A DNA stretch of 64,000 bases from Dendrolimus kikuchii (GCA_019925095.2 CM034394.1:8816272-8880271), one strand, 5' to 3'. Positions 48,566 to 60,392 are shown, counted from the first letter of the stretch. The notes: generated by a model not told the origin, from the letters alone. Translations and numbers: made by a program.

Positions 48566-49839
48566 TAGAGGTATAGAACTTTAAGTTGCAATAAAACAAC
48601 GATGGATTATTCGATTGACATGAATTTTATTTATCCGAAAGATAATCTTGTGGCATTACATTTTAAATATGATTTCTGGCATATGACTGCCACGGCTGGC
48701 GCGGATGTAGTTCAATCTGAACGTCCAATTTTCGATGACTTTTTCCAACATTTGTGGCCGTATATCGGCAATAACACGGCGAATGTTGTCTTCCAAATGG
48801 TCAAGCGTTTGTGGCTTATCCGCATAGACCAATGACTTTACATAGCCCCACAGAAAGTAGTCTAGCGGTGTTAAATCACAAGATCTTGGAGGCCAATTCA
48901 CAGGTCCAAAACGTGAAATTAGGCGGTCACCAAACGTGTCTTTCAATAAATCGATTGTGGCACGAGCTGTGTGACATGTTGCGCCGTCTTGTTGAAACCA
49001 CATCTCCTGGACATCATGGTTATTTAATTCAGGAATGAAAAAGGTAATAATCATGGCTCTATACCGATCACCATTGACTGTAACGTTCTGGCCATCATCG
49101 TTTTTGAAGAAGTACGGACCAATGATTCCACCAGCCCATAAAGCGCACCAAACAGTCAGTTTTTCTGGATGTAACGGTGTTTCGACATACACTTGAGGAT
49201 TAGCTTCACTCCAAATGCGGCAGTTTTGTTTGTTGACGTGGCCATGCAACCAGAAGTGCGCTTCATCGCTAAACAAAATTCGCTTATGAAAATCGGGAAC
49301 AGCGACAATCTCGTTTTGGGCCCATTCCACGAATTTACGCCTTACTTGATGATCGTTTGGCTTCAATTCTTGCACGAGTTGGATTTTGTAAGCACGCAAA
49401 CCAAGATCCTTCCGCAAAATCTTCCATAAAGTGGATGGACACAGATCCAATTCCTGTGCTCGATGGCGGATGGACTCATTCGGGTCTTCCTCAATGCTAC
49501 GCTCTACAGCAGCAATAGCTTCTTCTGTACGCACCGTACGGCGTCTCTGGGGATGCGAGTTATCAATAAGAGTAAACGTGGTGCGAAAACGTTCTATGGT
49601 TAATCGAATTAACTGCTCTGATGGACGATTTTGTCGACGATAAAATGGACGTAGTGCGCGATACGTATTCCGCACAGAACCATTATTTTCGAAATAAAAT
49701 TGCACTATTTGCAAGCGTTGTTCAGGCGTGAGTCTATTCATGATGAATTGCCAAACCAAACTGAGAATAAATCACTTGACAGCTGTTAAATCGGTCGCCA
49801 TCTTGAACAGTAATGCCAACTTAAAGTTCTATACCTCTA
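48566..49839 (-). mobile_element. Complete mariner-superfamily transposon, DD41D (rosa-like)
   Basis: A 1274-bp element bounded by perfect 23-bp terminal inverted repeats (outer bases TAGAGGTATAGAACTTTAAG) at 48566-48588 and 49817-49839, flanked by TA on both sides (48564-48565, 49840-49841). It contains one uninterrupted transposase gene. All parts needed in cis and trans for transposition appear present. The identical terminal repeats and open reading frame imply a recent insertion. Confidence 0.92.
48656..49759 (-). CDS. Mariner-superfamily transposase, DD41D type
   Basis: A 367-aa uninterrupted frame; the start could be Met1 or Met7 (MNRLTPEQRLQIV). Residues about 8-130 form the DNA-binding region with two helix-turn-helix parts (RLTPEQRLQIVQFYFENN and LDLCPSTLWKILRKDLGLR). 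The catalytic triad is D165 (FSDEAHFW), D258 (FQQDGATCHTA) and D300 (CDLTPLDYFLWG), leaving 41 residues between the last two. This spacing is the known signature of rosa-type elements, unlike DD34D of classical mariner. A WVPRL-type linker is replaced by KIQLVQELKPND. The protein cuts and pastes its own element at TA sites. The frame is intact, so activity is possible. Plus-strand ORFs inside it are shadows. Confidence 0.93.
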   Translation of the reverse strand: MVWQFIMNRLTPEQRLQIVQFYFENNGSVRNTYRALRPFYRRQNRPSEQLIRLTIERFRTTFTLIDNSHPQRRRTVRTEEAIAAVERSIEEDPNESIRHRAQELDLCPSTLWKILRKDLGLRAYKIQLVQELKPNDHQVRRKFVEWAQNEIVAVPDFHKRILFSDEAHFWLHGHVNKQNCRIWSEANPQVYVETPLHPEKLTVWCALWAGGIIGPYFFKNDDGQNVTVNGDRYRAMIITFFIPELNNHDVQEMWFQQDGATCHTARATIDLLKDTFGDRLISRFGPVNWPPRSCDLTPLDYFLWGYVKSLVYADKPQTLDHLEDNIRRVIADIRPQMLEKVIENWTFRLNYIRASRGSHMPEIIFKM

Positions 49840-49841
49840 TA

Positions 49842-52069
49842 GTCATTTTGCGTTTGTATACAGTTCCCTTTTATCTCGTTGGCTTTATCTCTTTACTATT
49901 CGAGTCTCGTTTGTGCCGGGCCCAAATTAGTATCTGTCAAACCCCGCTAAAGTCATGCATTCATTACAACCGTATGCAGTCCGTCTGACCGGCATCCGGG
50001 GTCCGAACGTAGGGACGTTTCCTATTTTCGTTTTTGTATGTCTCTTTAAGCTGACTTTGATGGTAGTATTTTATAAGAGCCATAAATGTGCTTTAATGTA
50101 AATAGGAACATGTGAAAGTTGCAATTGAATTTATGTGTCTGTCACTGAATTACTTGAGTAACTAAGATTATTCTATTTAAAATTGATCCTCGGATGGCTT
50201 GAACTTGCATAGGACTTCATATTCATATCTTCTGAACCATGATGATGAATACCAAATTCTAAAGGTTTTAATCAACCTAAGTTTCATTAGAGGATATTTT
50301 GTTGAAGGTCATAGATATAAAAATAAAACTTAAGTGTATATGTATGTATATTATATATCGATATTATACTCGTTTGTAGAGGTATATAAGTCTATAACGT
50401 AAGTCATATTAAAATCCGGTTAGGTATTTTGGACCTTATTCAAGATTTGTTTAGATTAACTAGCTGACATATAGGTACAAATTCTAAAAATGGTTACTTA
50501 TGTCATATTTTGTAATTACAGACAGACACTTAAAAGAACAAGGGCAAAAATATCACTAAACGATAAGCTTATTATCAGAATATGGAGTATACCAAATTTA
50601 ATCGTTTTTTTTTTTACCTAATTACCATGTTAGACCGAGAAAATATTTTTTTATATTTTTGTACTTTCAATAACATCCGGTTCATGCGAATCCTAAAGCA
50701 CAGAGTACTTGGTATATAATAAGATACAATCTTCAGTCACGAAAATTGCGCTACTGGCACCACTTAGTGTCAGAGTCATAGAACTAACTTTGCTATATAA
50801 ACATACCAATATCTATATAGGTGTTATAGGTTGTTCAAAAACTTTTATATTTTCCGGGATTTCTTAGCTTCGAAAAAACGTTACGTTATTACTTACTTGT
50901 TACGACATTTAAAGTGTCTATTAGAAATCTTTAATAGAATAATTGTGGCTGTGTGTCTTTAGTTACATTGCATATCCTGCGTTAAAAAATCAATATATTT
51001 TTAATCTAATAAAATATACGTTAAAAATATATACGTAAATTATAAATAATAATGAGAAATGCTCTACTACGAAAGATGCTATGCTATAAATGAGTACGCT
51101 CTTACATGCATACATTGTCATGTAGTTCCACTTAACATCAACTAAATACGAAGAAACAGTAAAAATATTGTAAGCTTATATATCATGTTGAGAAGACTCA
51201 TACATAATTTTTTATTTAGTCAGCATAGGCTTGGGCTTATCTTAAAAAGTTGTAATAAGTATTTTAAAATACGTAATTACAAATAAGAAATATCATGACA
51301 GTATAATATATAACTATGCCATTTAAAGCTTCACATAAATATCTAAACCAGCCCGATTATGCCTAATGAAATTTCCTATCTCATTAGATATGGATATGTA
51401 ATCCCAAACTGTGGGGATTTGGAATCCACTTGTCTCTGAGTATACCGCTGGTAGACAGATGATGAGATGCTCAATTTTTTTCTGTTCTTATATTGTAGAA
51501 TGCAAATGTTACAAAATATCCACCATTCTTTGTTACTATACCAATCCCATTTTTAAGTTAGCGCCAATAAAATAATCTGGTTATAGCCATATATCTCGAC
51601 GTCAAACGATTTCCGTGGTCTGTTTTTTATAACCAAAAATTGGAAGAAACAAGGCATTTTTAATACTTTAAAGTTTAGTAAGGGTATTTATGTTGGAAAA
51701 GGCACGATTATTTTGAAAGTTGCGTTTTTTATTGCAGTATAGTTTCGAGTTTTATCATGACTAGACATTAAAGTAAAAAAAATTAAATATCTTTAAATTG
51801 TGGGTTTCATATTCAAATATTTTTTTTCATTTTAAGACGCTATCAATTGATACCAAGTAATGTGACGTAAGGCAATTTGCCACTGTTCTTTCATTTATTA
51901 CTGTATAAAATGTGAAGGTAAATGTAATTTATGAAATTACACAATCAGTTTCTATAATGTTGACGGTTGACGCCTAATAGTGACTGTAACACGAATTTAG
52001 ACGCTTTTATTCAAGAAGATCAAATAGAAACTCGTTTAGTGGAATGCATTAAGAACCATTTGAGATTAT
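49842..52069. other. AT-rich sequence, no features supported
   Basis: 2.2 kb without a coding frame, RNA gene or recognised repeat. Confidence 0.6.
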
Positions 52070-52256
52070 AATCGGCCTTTTGATGACCTCTGTTGTTGAG
52101 TGGGCTAAGCCCTTACTGGCCCACCTCACTGTAAAGCTGAGGCTCCGGGTTCGATTCCTGGCATGGTAAATTTCAGAAACAAAATTTGTCCGTTATTTAC
52201 TATAATGGTCTGGGCATCTGGGATCGGCCCGCGAATAATCCGTTGTATACCACCCA
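52070..52256 (+). mobile_element. tRNA-derived SINE, family 2
   Basis: Head GTTGAGTGGGCTAAGC, B-box CCGGGTTCGATTCCTGG, then CATGGTAAATTTC and CCGTTATTTAC. Matches 6760-6892 on the other strand. Not a functional tRNA: no 3' acceptor half. Confidence 0.7.
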
Positions 52257-52924
52257 TAAAACAAGCGTAAATTGTTTAATTTGCGGATATGCAATATGTG
52301 TGTTTGACTGCTGATTATATATTACATTATAATATTATACAATCGGTGAAAATTAAACAGTTTCGAATCAGAGTACACGTGAAGCGTCTCACCAGTTGCG
52401 CGACAGTTTCCTGATTTCTTATAATATTTCTATTGGCATGAACTGTAATTATATTTTATAATTTTCCTATATCGTAATGTCGTTGTGTGCTTGTGCACGA
52501 CCTAACTAAGGGAAGAACTAAAACGTTTTGCATTCAGTGACTAAAGTTTATTTTCTTCGGCAAACAAGACTGTTGGTTGTGCAATCAGACTTCGTCATTT
52601 TACAGGCTTGTTAAAGCCTGAGTTACGGGGTGACTTGTTTGCATGAAATCGATTTGTAGGTTTTCCAATTTGCTTGGGCTTCAGATAGGTAGAAACTTAT
52701 GACGTTCTTAAAATAACTTATATGACTGAAAGAATAAATACATTATTCTATTTACAGGATATATTATAGTGAGTGTTTTCTATTGTATCTATTTATATTT
52801 GCACGCATATCGTTGCGAATACGTAACTATTTATGAAAGTATGTATTAGTAAGTATAGGCTGTCGGGATATAGAATGACGTGTAACTCTAAAATGGACTA
52901 TCTTCGGTTGTCCTAATTATCAAA

Positions 52925-53000
52925 GATCTTATTCATATTGACTTAGAATAATTTTGTTTGTATTTTTACAAACTTACTCTAACTCAATATGAATAAGATC
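52925..53000. repeat. 17-bp perfect inverted repeat
   Basis: GATCTTATTCATATTGA (52925-52941) is perfectly inverted at 52984-53000, with a 42-bp spacer. The phrase ACTTACTCTAACTCA in and after it recurs at about 53028. Confidence 0.9.
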
Positions 53001-53398
53001 GTAAAAATTTTCAGTTTATTTTGAGTAACTTACTCTAACTCAGAGCTTAAAAAACATCTTGAAAAGTTCGCACGTAGAGAGTTTACAGAAAATTATTTTA
53101 ACGAGTAATTGTTACATTTACATTGTAGAAATGTTCTTATTTTTTTTACGTAATGTTCATAATATATGTTTGTATATCTAACTGATGCAAAATAAAGTCT
53201 AAAATAAAAGATAAATGTACTATAATGTCTTGTTGTACATTTTTTTTGTATTTTTTTTTTTGGTGAACAATAAAGTGTTGTCTATGCCTATGTTTGTGTC
53301 TATAAATGACAAAAAAGAATCGTTCTTTTTGTTTAATATAATCCAACTCTGACTGCGGTCATTATACTAAATATAAATATATACTAGCAAAAGGTGAT

Positions 53399-53546
53399 GT
53401 CAGAAGCCTTAAAAACAGACGAGCCTGCATGACAAGAGTTATGAATGTCAAAGAAGCAAGTGAGGTGTGTAAGAATAAGCCTAAATGGTGCTCTGTTGTT
53501 CGTGCCTACCCCACAAGGGAACTGGCGTGAAGTTATGTATGTATGT
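53399..53546 (+). mobile_element. Retroelement 3' end with (ATGT)n tail
   Basis: AACAGACGAGCCTGCATGAC to GGGAACTGGCGTGAAGTTAT and an ATGT tail, same family as 35401-35572. Confidence 0.7.
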
Positions 53547-53590
53547 ATAAATATAAACCGTGTAAGGTAGTTACACGGTTTATATTTATA
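53546..53590. repeat. Perfect 20-bp hairpin
   Basis: Arms 53546-53565 and 53571-53590 are perfectly complementary over 20 bp with a 5-base loop (GGTAG). It starts at the tail of the retroelement fragment. Confidence 0.95.
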
Positions 53591-55413
53591 AAAATCAAGT
53601 ACTTGAGAATTACTTTATTGTATATTTACAATATAGTTCGATATAAAGGTGTCAAACTCTTGCGTCCACTTCTCGCGTTATTATGCATGTGAAAATGAAA
53701 TTCCACGGCAGCAAGCTGTTGGAGCAATAAATAAGATCCGGAGCAATATCCGGACCCAGTCGGCACCTATGGTCCTTTTCTAACAATATGAAGCCAGAAA
53801 GAGACAGAAGAAATTGGTAACAGAAATCTGATGATGAAGTACGATACCCCCTAGAGCGAAATACTGTGATTGACAGTGCAAGTGAGGCATGCAAAAATGT
53901 TTGGATTGAAAATTGAAAAATACCCAGTAGTGACTTTAAGCCTTTTTAAAGGATAATGTATACTTTTTAATGTCCCTGCTTCATATGAGATATTGTTGTA
54001 GTTAGGGACTGTGGCCAAATGGGCCTTAAAAAATTTATAGCATTAAAAAATTCGCCGTTAATAATTAGCTACTTGAGTGTATACATGTCAGCGTCAAATT
54101 TTGAATACTGTTAGATTATAATCTATGTCGCGAGATTGTAAACTGTCGAACTATTGTGAACTGAACATACTGCTTACAATTTAACGCATTATTTTTCGGT
54201 AGATTGTAATCCATCGACGTGAAATCGACAAACTGTGAAATGCCAAGGTATGGACCACACTTCGCGCCCTGGCTGGTCGATCTTATGGTAGGTCGTTCTA
54301 TGTCCATAGAGTTAGAAATAAAACACAGATGTCAGTCAAATAAACTAAATGCACTTCAAAAATTGTGACATCAAGTATTTATTGATTATTTAGTTGATAA
54401 TCAATAATTCTGACATTATGGTAATGAATTTTGGGTGGTTATAAAAAATAACTTAAGCACTTCTCCCTTACGCAACCCCTATGTGTGAGAAACAGTACAC
54501 AGACAAAAGCTCACAAGCCGAGTGAGCGAAGCGAACGTACCACAACAGCAGTCAGCGAATGTCACAACCGATTTGTAACCATCTTTTGAATAGTTATTAA
54601 TAAATAAATGATGACTAGACTAAGTCTATTCTGGCACTTGCCGGCCGTTGTCGCAGCACGCTCGCTTGGCTTGTGCGGTTTGGTCTCAATTCTATGCCTT
54701 TCAATCAAGTTGATTCAATCGTCGTTAATAAATATTTAATATTCTGTCTTTTTAAATATTTGATTCAAACTGTACATAAATCATAAAAAAATAGTTACTA
54801 ATCTAAAAGTTACCTGTTTTTTTATTTATTTATAAGAACTAATTAATGTACGATTACTAAAACATGTAATAATATACGAGTATGGCGAGAGATTATAACA
54901 TAAAAACAAGCATGTACATCTACTTATAAATATTAATTCTTCTTTTATGAACGTATTATAGTTTCCAACAGTCACCTCGTTCTCGGCGCTTCTCAAAGTA
55001 TTCTATGTAAAACGGATTGGATCATTTGCTCGAAATACCTAATGAATTGCTACCAGCTACTATGAGACTCATGTAGTATAGGAAGCGTGTTATCTTAGAC
55101 TAATTAATTTTATTAATATCACAACCGAGGTGAGGAGCTCACCAATATACTTAGATCCATAGTACGCTCTAGCTTCCTTACAATATTGAAATGAACCCTC
55201 CATTTCAAAGAACCTTGCGAGGGTCTACTAGTACTGGTCCAATGATGCGAGCAGGTGACGTTAAGTGATTTAGGACTGCAATAAATCGCTTATAGTCATT
55301 TATTATTCGTAATCAAACCAGATAACCGTTTTGTTAATTAATGCTAGTTTGTTTTAGAGTAAGTATTGTGCTATACCTCATTAAAGCCAAACGGTTCGTA
55401 TCAATTGAAAACT
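53591..55413. other. Intergenic sequence with one decayed inverted repeat
   Basis: CACAAGCCGAGTGAGCG near 54511 has an inverted near-copy at about 54660-54680, a possible old MITE. No gene is supported; the 80-aa minus-strand frame at 53652-53894 is not recognised. Confidence 0.5.
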
Positions 55414-55792
55414 CCAGGGAAAAAGACGAACTTGTCACTTTTTTTTCCAGACTAATTTGTGAATGCGATTTTGTAGGGATTTTCGGCACTATACGATAAT
55501 GAACCGAACAGGCTAAATCACGTATTAATCATAGAGAGCTAGACGTATAAAAAATCGCATGCAGGGAAGAAGTAGCATAGCATACCTAAAAATTCCAATG
55601 AAAAAAAAACAGGTTAGTCAGTGCCATAATATGTCATTTTTCTCTGTTAAATCAGACAAAAGATAGTTTTAATTTTTTTATGCTTGAAACCTTTTTGATT
55701 TTTAAGTGATTCAACTTATATTTTTGTTTCATTGTGACACTTATGGATTCCCGAAGCACAAGGTTGCTCGACAAGTTCGTCTTTTTCCCTGG
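55414..55792. mobile_element. MITE with 23-bp perfect terminal inverted repeats
   Basis: Arms 55414-55436 and 55770-55792 are identical when inverted: CCAGGGAAAAAGACGAACTT then GTC. 379 bp long, no ORF, no obvious target duplication. Superfamily unknown. Confidence 0.85.
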
Positions 55793-56173
55793 TCTTCAAT
55801 TCTTACAGGATATTTATTTATAATAAATAAAAGCTTGTAATAATATCAAACTATGGAGGTACGTATACTCACCACGCTTATTCACTGGAAAAGTGATTGC
55901 TGGATTCCTAACAAAGGTTATCTCTGTGTGTAAGTAAATGTTTAATATCAGGACCACGCGGCTTGCGGCTCGTGGCATTTTCGGTTTCTTATACTGTAGA
56001 AACTATTCGATTTTGCGACATTTTATGTAAGCGTTGTTAATACCATTATATTATATGTTGAATTGTAGATAGTACGTGTATACGAGCTTCATGTTAATCG
56101 ATAGATACCTAAGACCGTTTAGGAGGGACAAAAAGAACTAATTATCACATTTATATAAACAGATAGATACAAA

Positions 56174-56332
56174 TCTATAATATATAAAAATCTCGTATCA
56201 CGATATTCATGGTCGCACTCCTCCGAAACTGCTTAACCGATTTTAATGTTTTTTTTTATATTTGGCAGGTATCAGAATAGGTCGTATAGCATTTTTCACC
56301 CTCCTATGGTATTTTTTTTTAATGTCAGCTAG
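56174..56332 (+). mobile_element. Short Helitron, complete
   Basis: Begins TC after A (56174, TCTATAATATATAAAAATCT) and ends CTAG (56332) before T. 159 bp. Contains CTCCGAAACTGCTTAACCGA. No ORF. Confidence 0.7.
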
Positions 56333-57828
56333 TATGCTTATATATTTTCACATACCTATTATCACGCTTTTTTCTCATGGGGTTAAGCAAAGACTATGTA
56401 TCTCCACCTGTGACGAACCTGACCAACAAATTTCGCTTCATTAATTTCATTAATTTTTATGCTAATAGAAGTAAGTTAGCAAAAATAAGAATCATATTTT
56501 CAAATAAATGTATTAGTGAAATTATCTTGGTTGCTCTATCAACGACGAAAAGCCACTGAAATCTAGGTATCTACTTGAACTTTAATATTTAAAGTCATTT
56601 TTCAAAGCGTGAAATATCAGAGTGTCACATCATCACGTAGCAAGAGGGTAAGAAAATTGCGCACACCCGTGCACATGAGTTTGTGTTCAACATGAATCCA
56701 TGAAGGAAATGCATACCTTGTGAAACATTTTTAAATTTTAAAAATTATGTTCACTTTATTGAAACTAAAATTTGTATAGGTATCAAACCTAAATTACATT
56801 TACATTGCTTGAATAGTTAGTTAATTTGTGAATAAGTTTCTTTCATTGTTTGGACATACATTTACTTAATTGACAACTTGTTACTTATTTCAAAAATGTC
56901 TGTCCAAATGATGATAAGAACTTAACTTTCGAAAATTTTAAAAAAGCTGTGTGGATTCGTTAATTAGGAGAACAGCTTCAAGAATTTAAACAATTGTTTA
57001 CAGAAATTAATATAGGTAATCTGGACCATTGTGATATAAAGAAGAAATCATCACCAATGATAGGCACTAAACAAAATAAATTTATATTTTCACTTAGCAC
57101 CATGTTCAAAATTATATACAATAAGAAATCAAGCATTAATCTGCTACAGAATATATCTATTTTTCTAGAAGTCAGCTGTATTATTCTTAAATTATTTATT
57201 CTATGTCAGCTTTGTAGAGTTTCATGACAAATAATTGTATTATTTAAACTGCGAATTTTATTATGTTTATCGCTAAGTATAAAATCTTAGTACATCAATG
57301 AACATCTTGCAAGCAGCAGGTGTCGCGAGGAAAGTTAAGGACCCCCTAAATAAGGGGACGAAGAGTCTTGCTATGGGATTTTTTGTCGATTTAGACATAA
57401 ACACCGCTTAAGTCTCGCTTCACTGCTTACGGTTATGTCTAGTATTAAGCTTAGTAACAATATTGGTGACAGTCATGTCTTTTCTGCTCAGAGGTTATGT
57501 AATATAACGTATCTTTCGACTTGAGAATGTGTATATGCATATTTCCATGCTAATGAAGGTGTGTTTGGATAAAATGATGATTTTATAAAGGTTTTGATTT
57601 TTATCAAAATGATTATGGTTTGTTAAAAATGAAAACTGTGCAAGTAAAGTTGTGGGATGGTTATGAGACTGATGTTATTCTGGTTTGGCGTAGCGCGTGT
57701 AATTTTTGCTACGCCGTAGTTATTCGTGCTATGTATTTGTAGCTTTAGTACATTTTTTTTAATTGCTTACAATCAAAACTGAAATGAATATCGAACACAA
57801 GTTTAATATGAGGACTAATAATTTATTA
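56333..57828. other. AT-rich sequence, no features supported
   Basis: No coding frame or repeat boundary recognised. Confidence 0.6.
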
Positions 57829-57965
57829 GGAAACGTAGCCAGCCTTCTAGGCACCTTACCCATAGAAGACGGTGATCTAGGCTCAGTATTCTACTTATAC
57901 TCTTGAGGGACTATGAGTAGAATACAATACAAATAAGTTAAGTTTTCTTGCATTGTATTAAATAA
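57829..57965 (+). mobile_element. Retroelement 3' end fragment, copy 1
   Basis: Reads NVASLLGTLPIEDGDLGSVF then YLYS and stop on the + strand, followed by TAGAATACAATACAAATAAG. Matches the 3' part of 62210-62650. Confidence 0.65.
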
Positions 57966-58590
57966 AATGTATCTAAAAAGTAAAATGTAATATATAATAA
58001 TTTAGAAATCATAATTTATTCCGTAGAACGAATATATTAATTCTACCAAGTAATTGATGCTTTCTACTACACTATTACCGTTAGTAGCATCTGAATAAAA
58101 CGGACAGTTTACAGTCCATTGTCGTATCCTACAAATATCCGGTGTCAGAGAGAAGGGTAAACACAGACATAAAGTGGCAAGAAGTATCACCATAAAATAT
58201 AAGTTATGTTTTGCTGTTTGTGCCAAGTAATACGATTTATGTTAAATTTTTACCGCTCTCCTTTAGATCATAGTATCGATTATAAATTACTTCAATGAAG
58301 AGACTAATCTAAAAAAATAATAATAAGTATGATTTGTAAATTAGCGTCCATAAAGCACAATTGATATTTTTTTGCAGTTTTACGTAATCTGTACACAGAA
58401 TCAGAAAATGTATTATTGCAATAGCCTGTAATTCACCTTAGGTATTATAGCGCGATATATAGAGATAGTTTCAATCTATAAGACCGCCCATTGTTTATGA
58501 TTTATTATTAATTTTATTTATAAGTTATTTTAACCATCCACCACAACCATCATCGCTATTTCCAATCTGACTTATTACAGCCAAGGATTG
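57966..58590. other. AT-rich sequence, no genes supported
   Basis: Contains a very short LINE-tail match near 58470-58500 (ATAAGACCGCCCATTG) only. Confidence 0.5.
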
Positions 58591-58881
58591 TTTTTTTTTT
58601 TCATTTTTTATTGCAGGAGTTCAGCAGATAGGCAGACGACCCACTTGATGAAAAGTGGTTATCATCAAATGCGCTGCTGCTCTTTTAAGGTAGACTGGTA
58701 CCAGGTCACTAACGCCGGAACACAATTCAAGGTTATTATGGCGACATACTTTTACCAGGGGTGGTAGCCATCCAGTCGAGCATGCCCTACCACCTGGCTG
58801 TGGGTTGTTTTGTCGCCACTTACAACAGGCCGCCACGCCGCAGGAAATTGTATTCTTTCTCCATTCCTGCACGAATAAAAG
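58591..58881 (-). mobile_element. Family A repeat, with an internal deletion
   Basis: Minus strand. About 35 bp around the GCGATGG/CATTTGCAACACC region is missing relative to other copies. Confidence 0.7.
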
Positions 58882-59060
58882 AGATCTGTCTGAGTCTGGA
58901 AGAGACCGCCCTTTGAACACAATTAAAATAATTTTATTAGTCTCTATGTTTTTATTTAATGGTTTACAATAAAGAGATATCTATGTATGTAAGTTTCACC
59001 GGTGAAAGTGTTATCTATATTGTTGACCTTGTGCTGTTAGAGTTTCAATAAATAAATCGA

Positions 59061-59172
59061 TAGATAACACTTTATTGTTCACTAAAAATGAAATTACAAA
59101 ATGAATAATGACAATACTTTTATAGCGAATCAAAAGGCTTTATCGCTTAAAGCGAACTCTTTCAAGCAGCCT
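59061..59172 (-). mobile_element. LINE 3'-end fragment
   Basis: Minus strand GCTTGAAAGAGTTCGCTTTA and AGCGATAAAGCC, ending CAATAAAGTG and a TATC-like tail. Family of 17238-17715. Confidence 0.6.
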
Positions 59173-59439
59173 GTCTGAGAGGATACTTTTAAAAACTTAT
59201 GTCTACATATAATTAAAGTAAAAATAAATAAATAAAATAAGTTTCTTGATTTAAATAGATTATAAACTCAAGCGTCAATCTGTATACGTATTATTTTGGA
59301 CTACAAATCTATGTGATCAAATATTCGGGACACCGAACTAGATATTAACATAATTAATTGCTACGATACTTCGATAGTTTCTTATCCAGTTGAACTTTCT
59401 CCTATAACAAGATTTACGCTCACGTTCGAATTACGCCAA

Positions 59440-59575
59440 GCTGCCTTCGGCGCGGAACTGCGCGGTGCGGGGCGAATAAATCAAGCGCGCCCGATTCGGG
59501 CTGTCTCACTCGCCCCCATAAAGCCTGACTGGTACGTGACGGGGGCGATTTTAACAGACGCTAGTGAATTTCGTG
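59440..59575. other. GC-rich island of unknown identity
   Basis: A sharp GC-rich patch (GGCGCGGAACTGCGCGGTGC and similar) in AT-rich DNA, immediately upstream of a family A copy. No ORF or repeat match recognised. It could be a fragment of a promoter or of a retroelement. Confidence 0.3.
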
Positions 59576-59579
59576 AATT

Positions 59580-59902
59580 TTATCCGTGCAAGAACGGAGA
59601 AAGAATACAATTTCCTGTGGCCGGGTGGCCTGTCGTAAGAGGCGACTAAACAACCCACAGCCAGGTGGTAGGGCATTTGCCCGACTGGATGGCTACCACC
59701 CCTGGTCTAGAGCATGTCGCCATAACAACTTTGAGTTGTGTTCCGGCATTAGTGACCAGGTTCCAGTTTCCCTTAAGAGAGCAGCAGCGCATTTGCAGCA
59801 CCTTTAGTGTTGCAAATGTCCATAGGCGATGGTAACCGCTTTCCATCCAGTGGGTCGTCTGCCTGTCTGCTGAATTCCTGCAATAAAAAAAATAAAAAAA
59901 AA
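59580..59902 (+). mobile_element. Family A repeat, full length
   Basis: TATCCGTGCAAGAACGGAGA to CTGCTGAATTCCTGCAATAA, followed by a long A-rich tail to 59902. The best full-length + strand copy. Confidence 0.75.
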
Positions 59903-59968
59903 TTCACTGTGTTTTACTGTGATTGTTACCGAGTTTTGATTTGTTACATGTAGCTTATAAAAAATGTA

Positions 59969-60049
59969 GACACACAAACACACATGCATTCACACGTACG
60001 CACGCACGCATGTATTCACGCGCGTCCACGCACGCGCACACGCACACAT
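59969..60049. repeat. CA/CG-rich alternating simple repeat
   Basis: Eighty bases of mostly alternating purine-pyrimidine (ACACAC, GCACGCACGC, CACGCGCG units). Confidence 0.85.
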
Positions 60050-60202
60050 ATTAATATACAGTACATATTTTTACCTTCTAATCTAGTTATTTTTATTATA
60101 GCTGTTAGTCTTCCAAATAAAATAATAAAATAAAATTAATATATAAACATATATGACTTGTAAGACTATTATGACATTGTAATTGAATGAAATAAATAAT
60201 CA

Positions 60203-60392
60203 TTCTTCTGTATGTGTATATGTCATTGAACTCCTCCTTAATGGTTAGACCGATTTAGATGAAAATTTTTAAGTATGTTCGTACAGGACCACGCATGGCT
60301 TAGATTCAAAATTGGATTTAGTAGGTGGCGCTGAAATAGGGTTCTAGGATTTTTAATTTTTAGAGCAAGACAAAGTCTACCGGGTCTGCTAG
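60203..60392 (+). mobile_element. Helitron-like fragment with CTAG 3' end
   Basis: Contains GAACTCCTCCTTAATGGTTA and GACCGATTTAGATGAAAAT, ending CCGGGTCTGCTAG (60392) before T. The 5' end is uncertain. Confidence 0.6.

Noticed and set aside
52095..52170. tRNA gene candidate
   Set aside because: Second SINE family; matches 6760-6892 beyond the tRNA-like part.
53652..53894. 80-aa minus-strand frame with a hydrophobic N-terminal part
   Set aside because: Considered as a small secreted protein; no convincing signal peptide or mature region, and likely repeat-derived.
59969..60049. Possible CRISPR-like or regulatory array
   Set aside because: It is an alternating purine-pyrimidine simple repeat without spacers.
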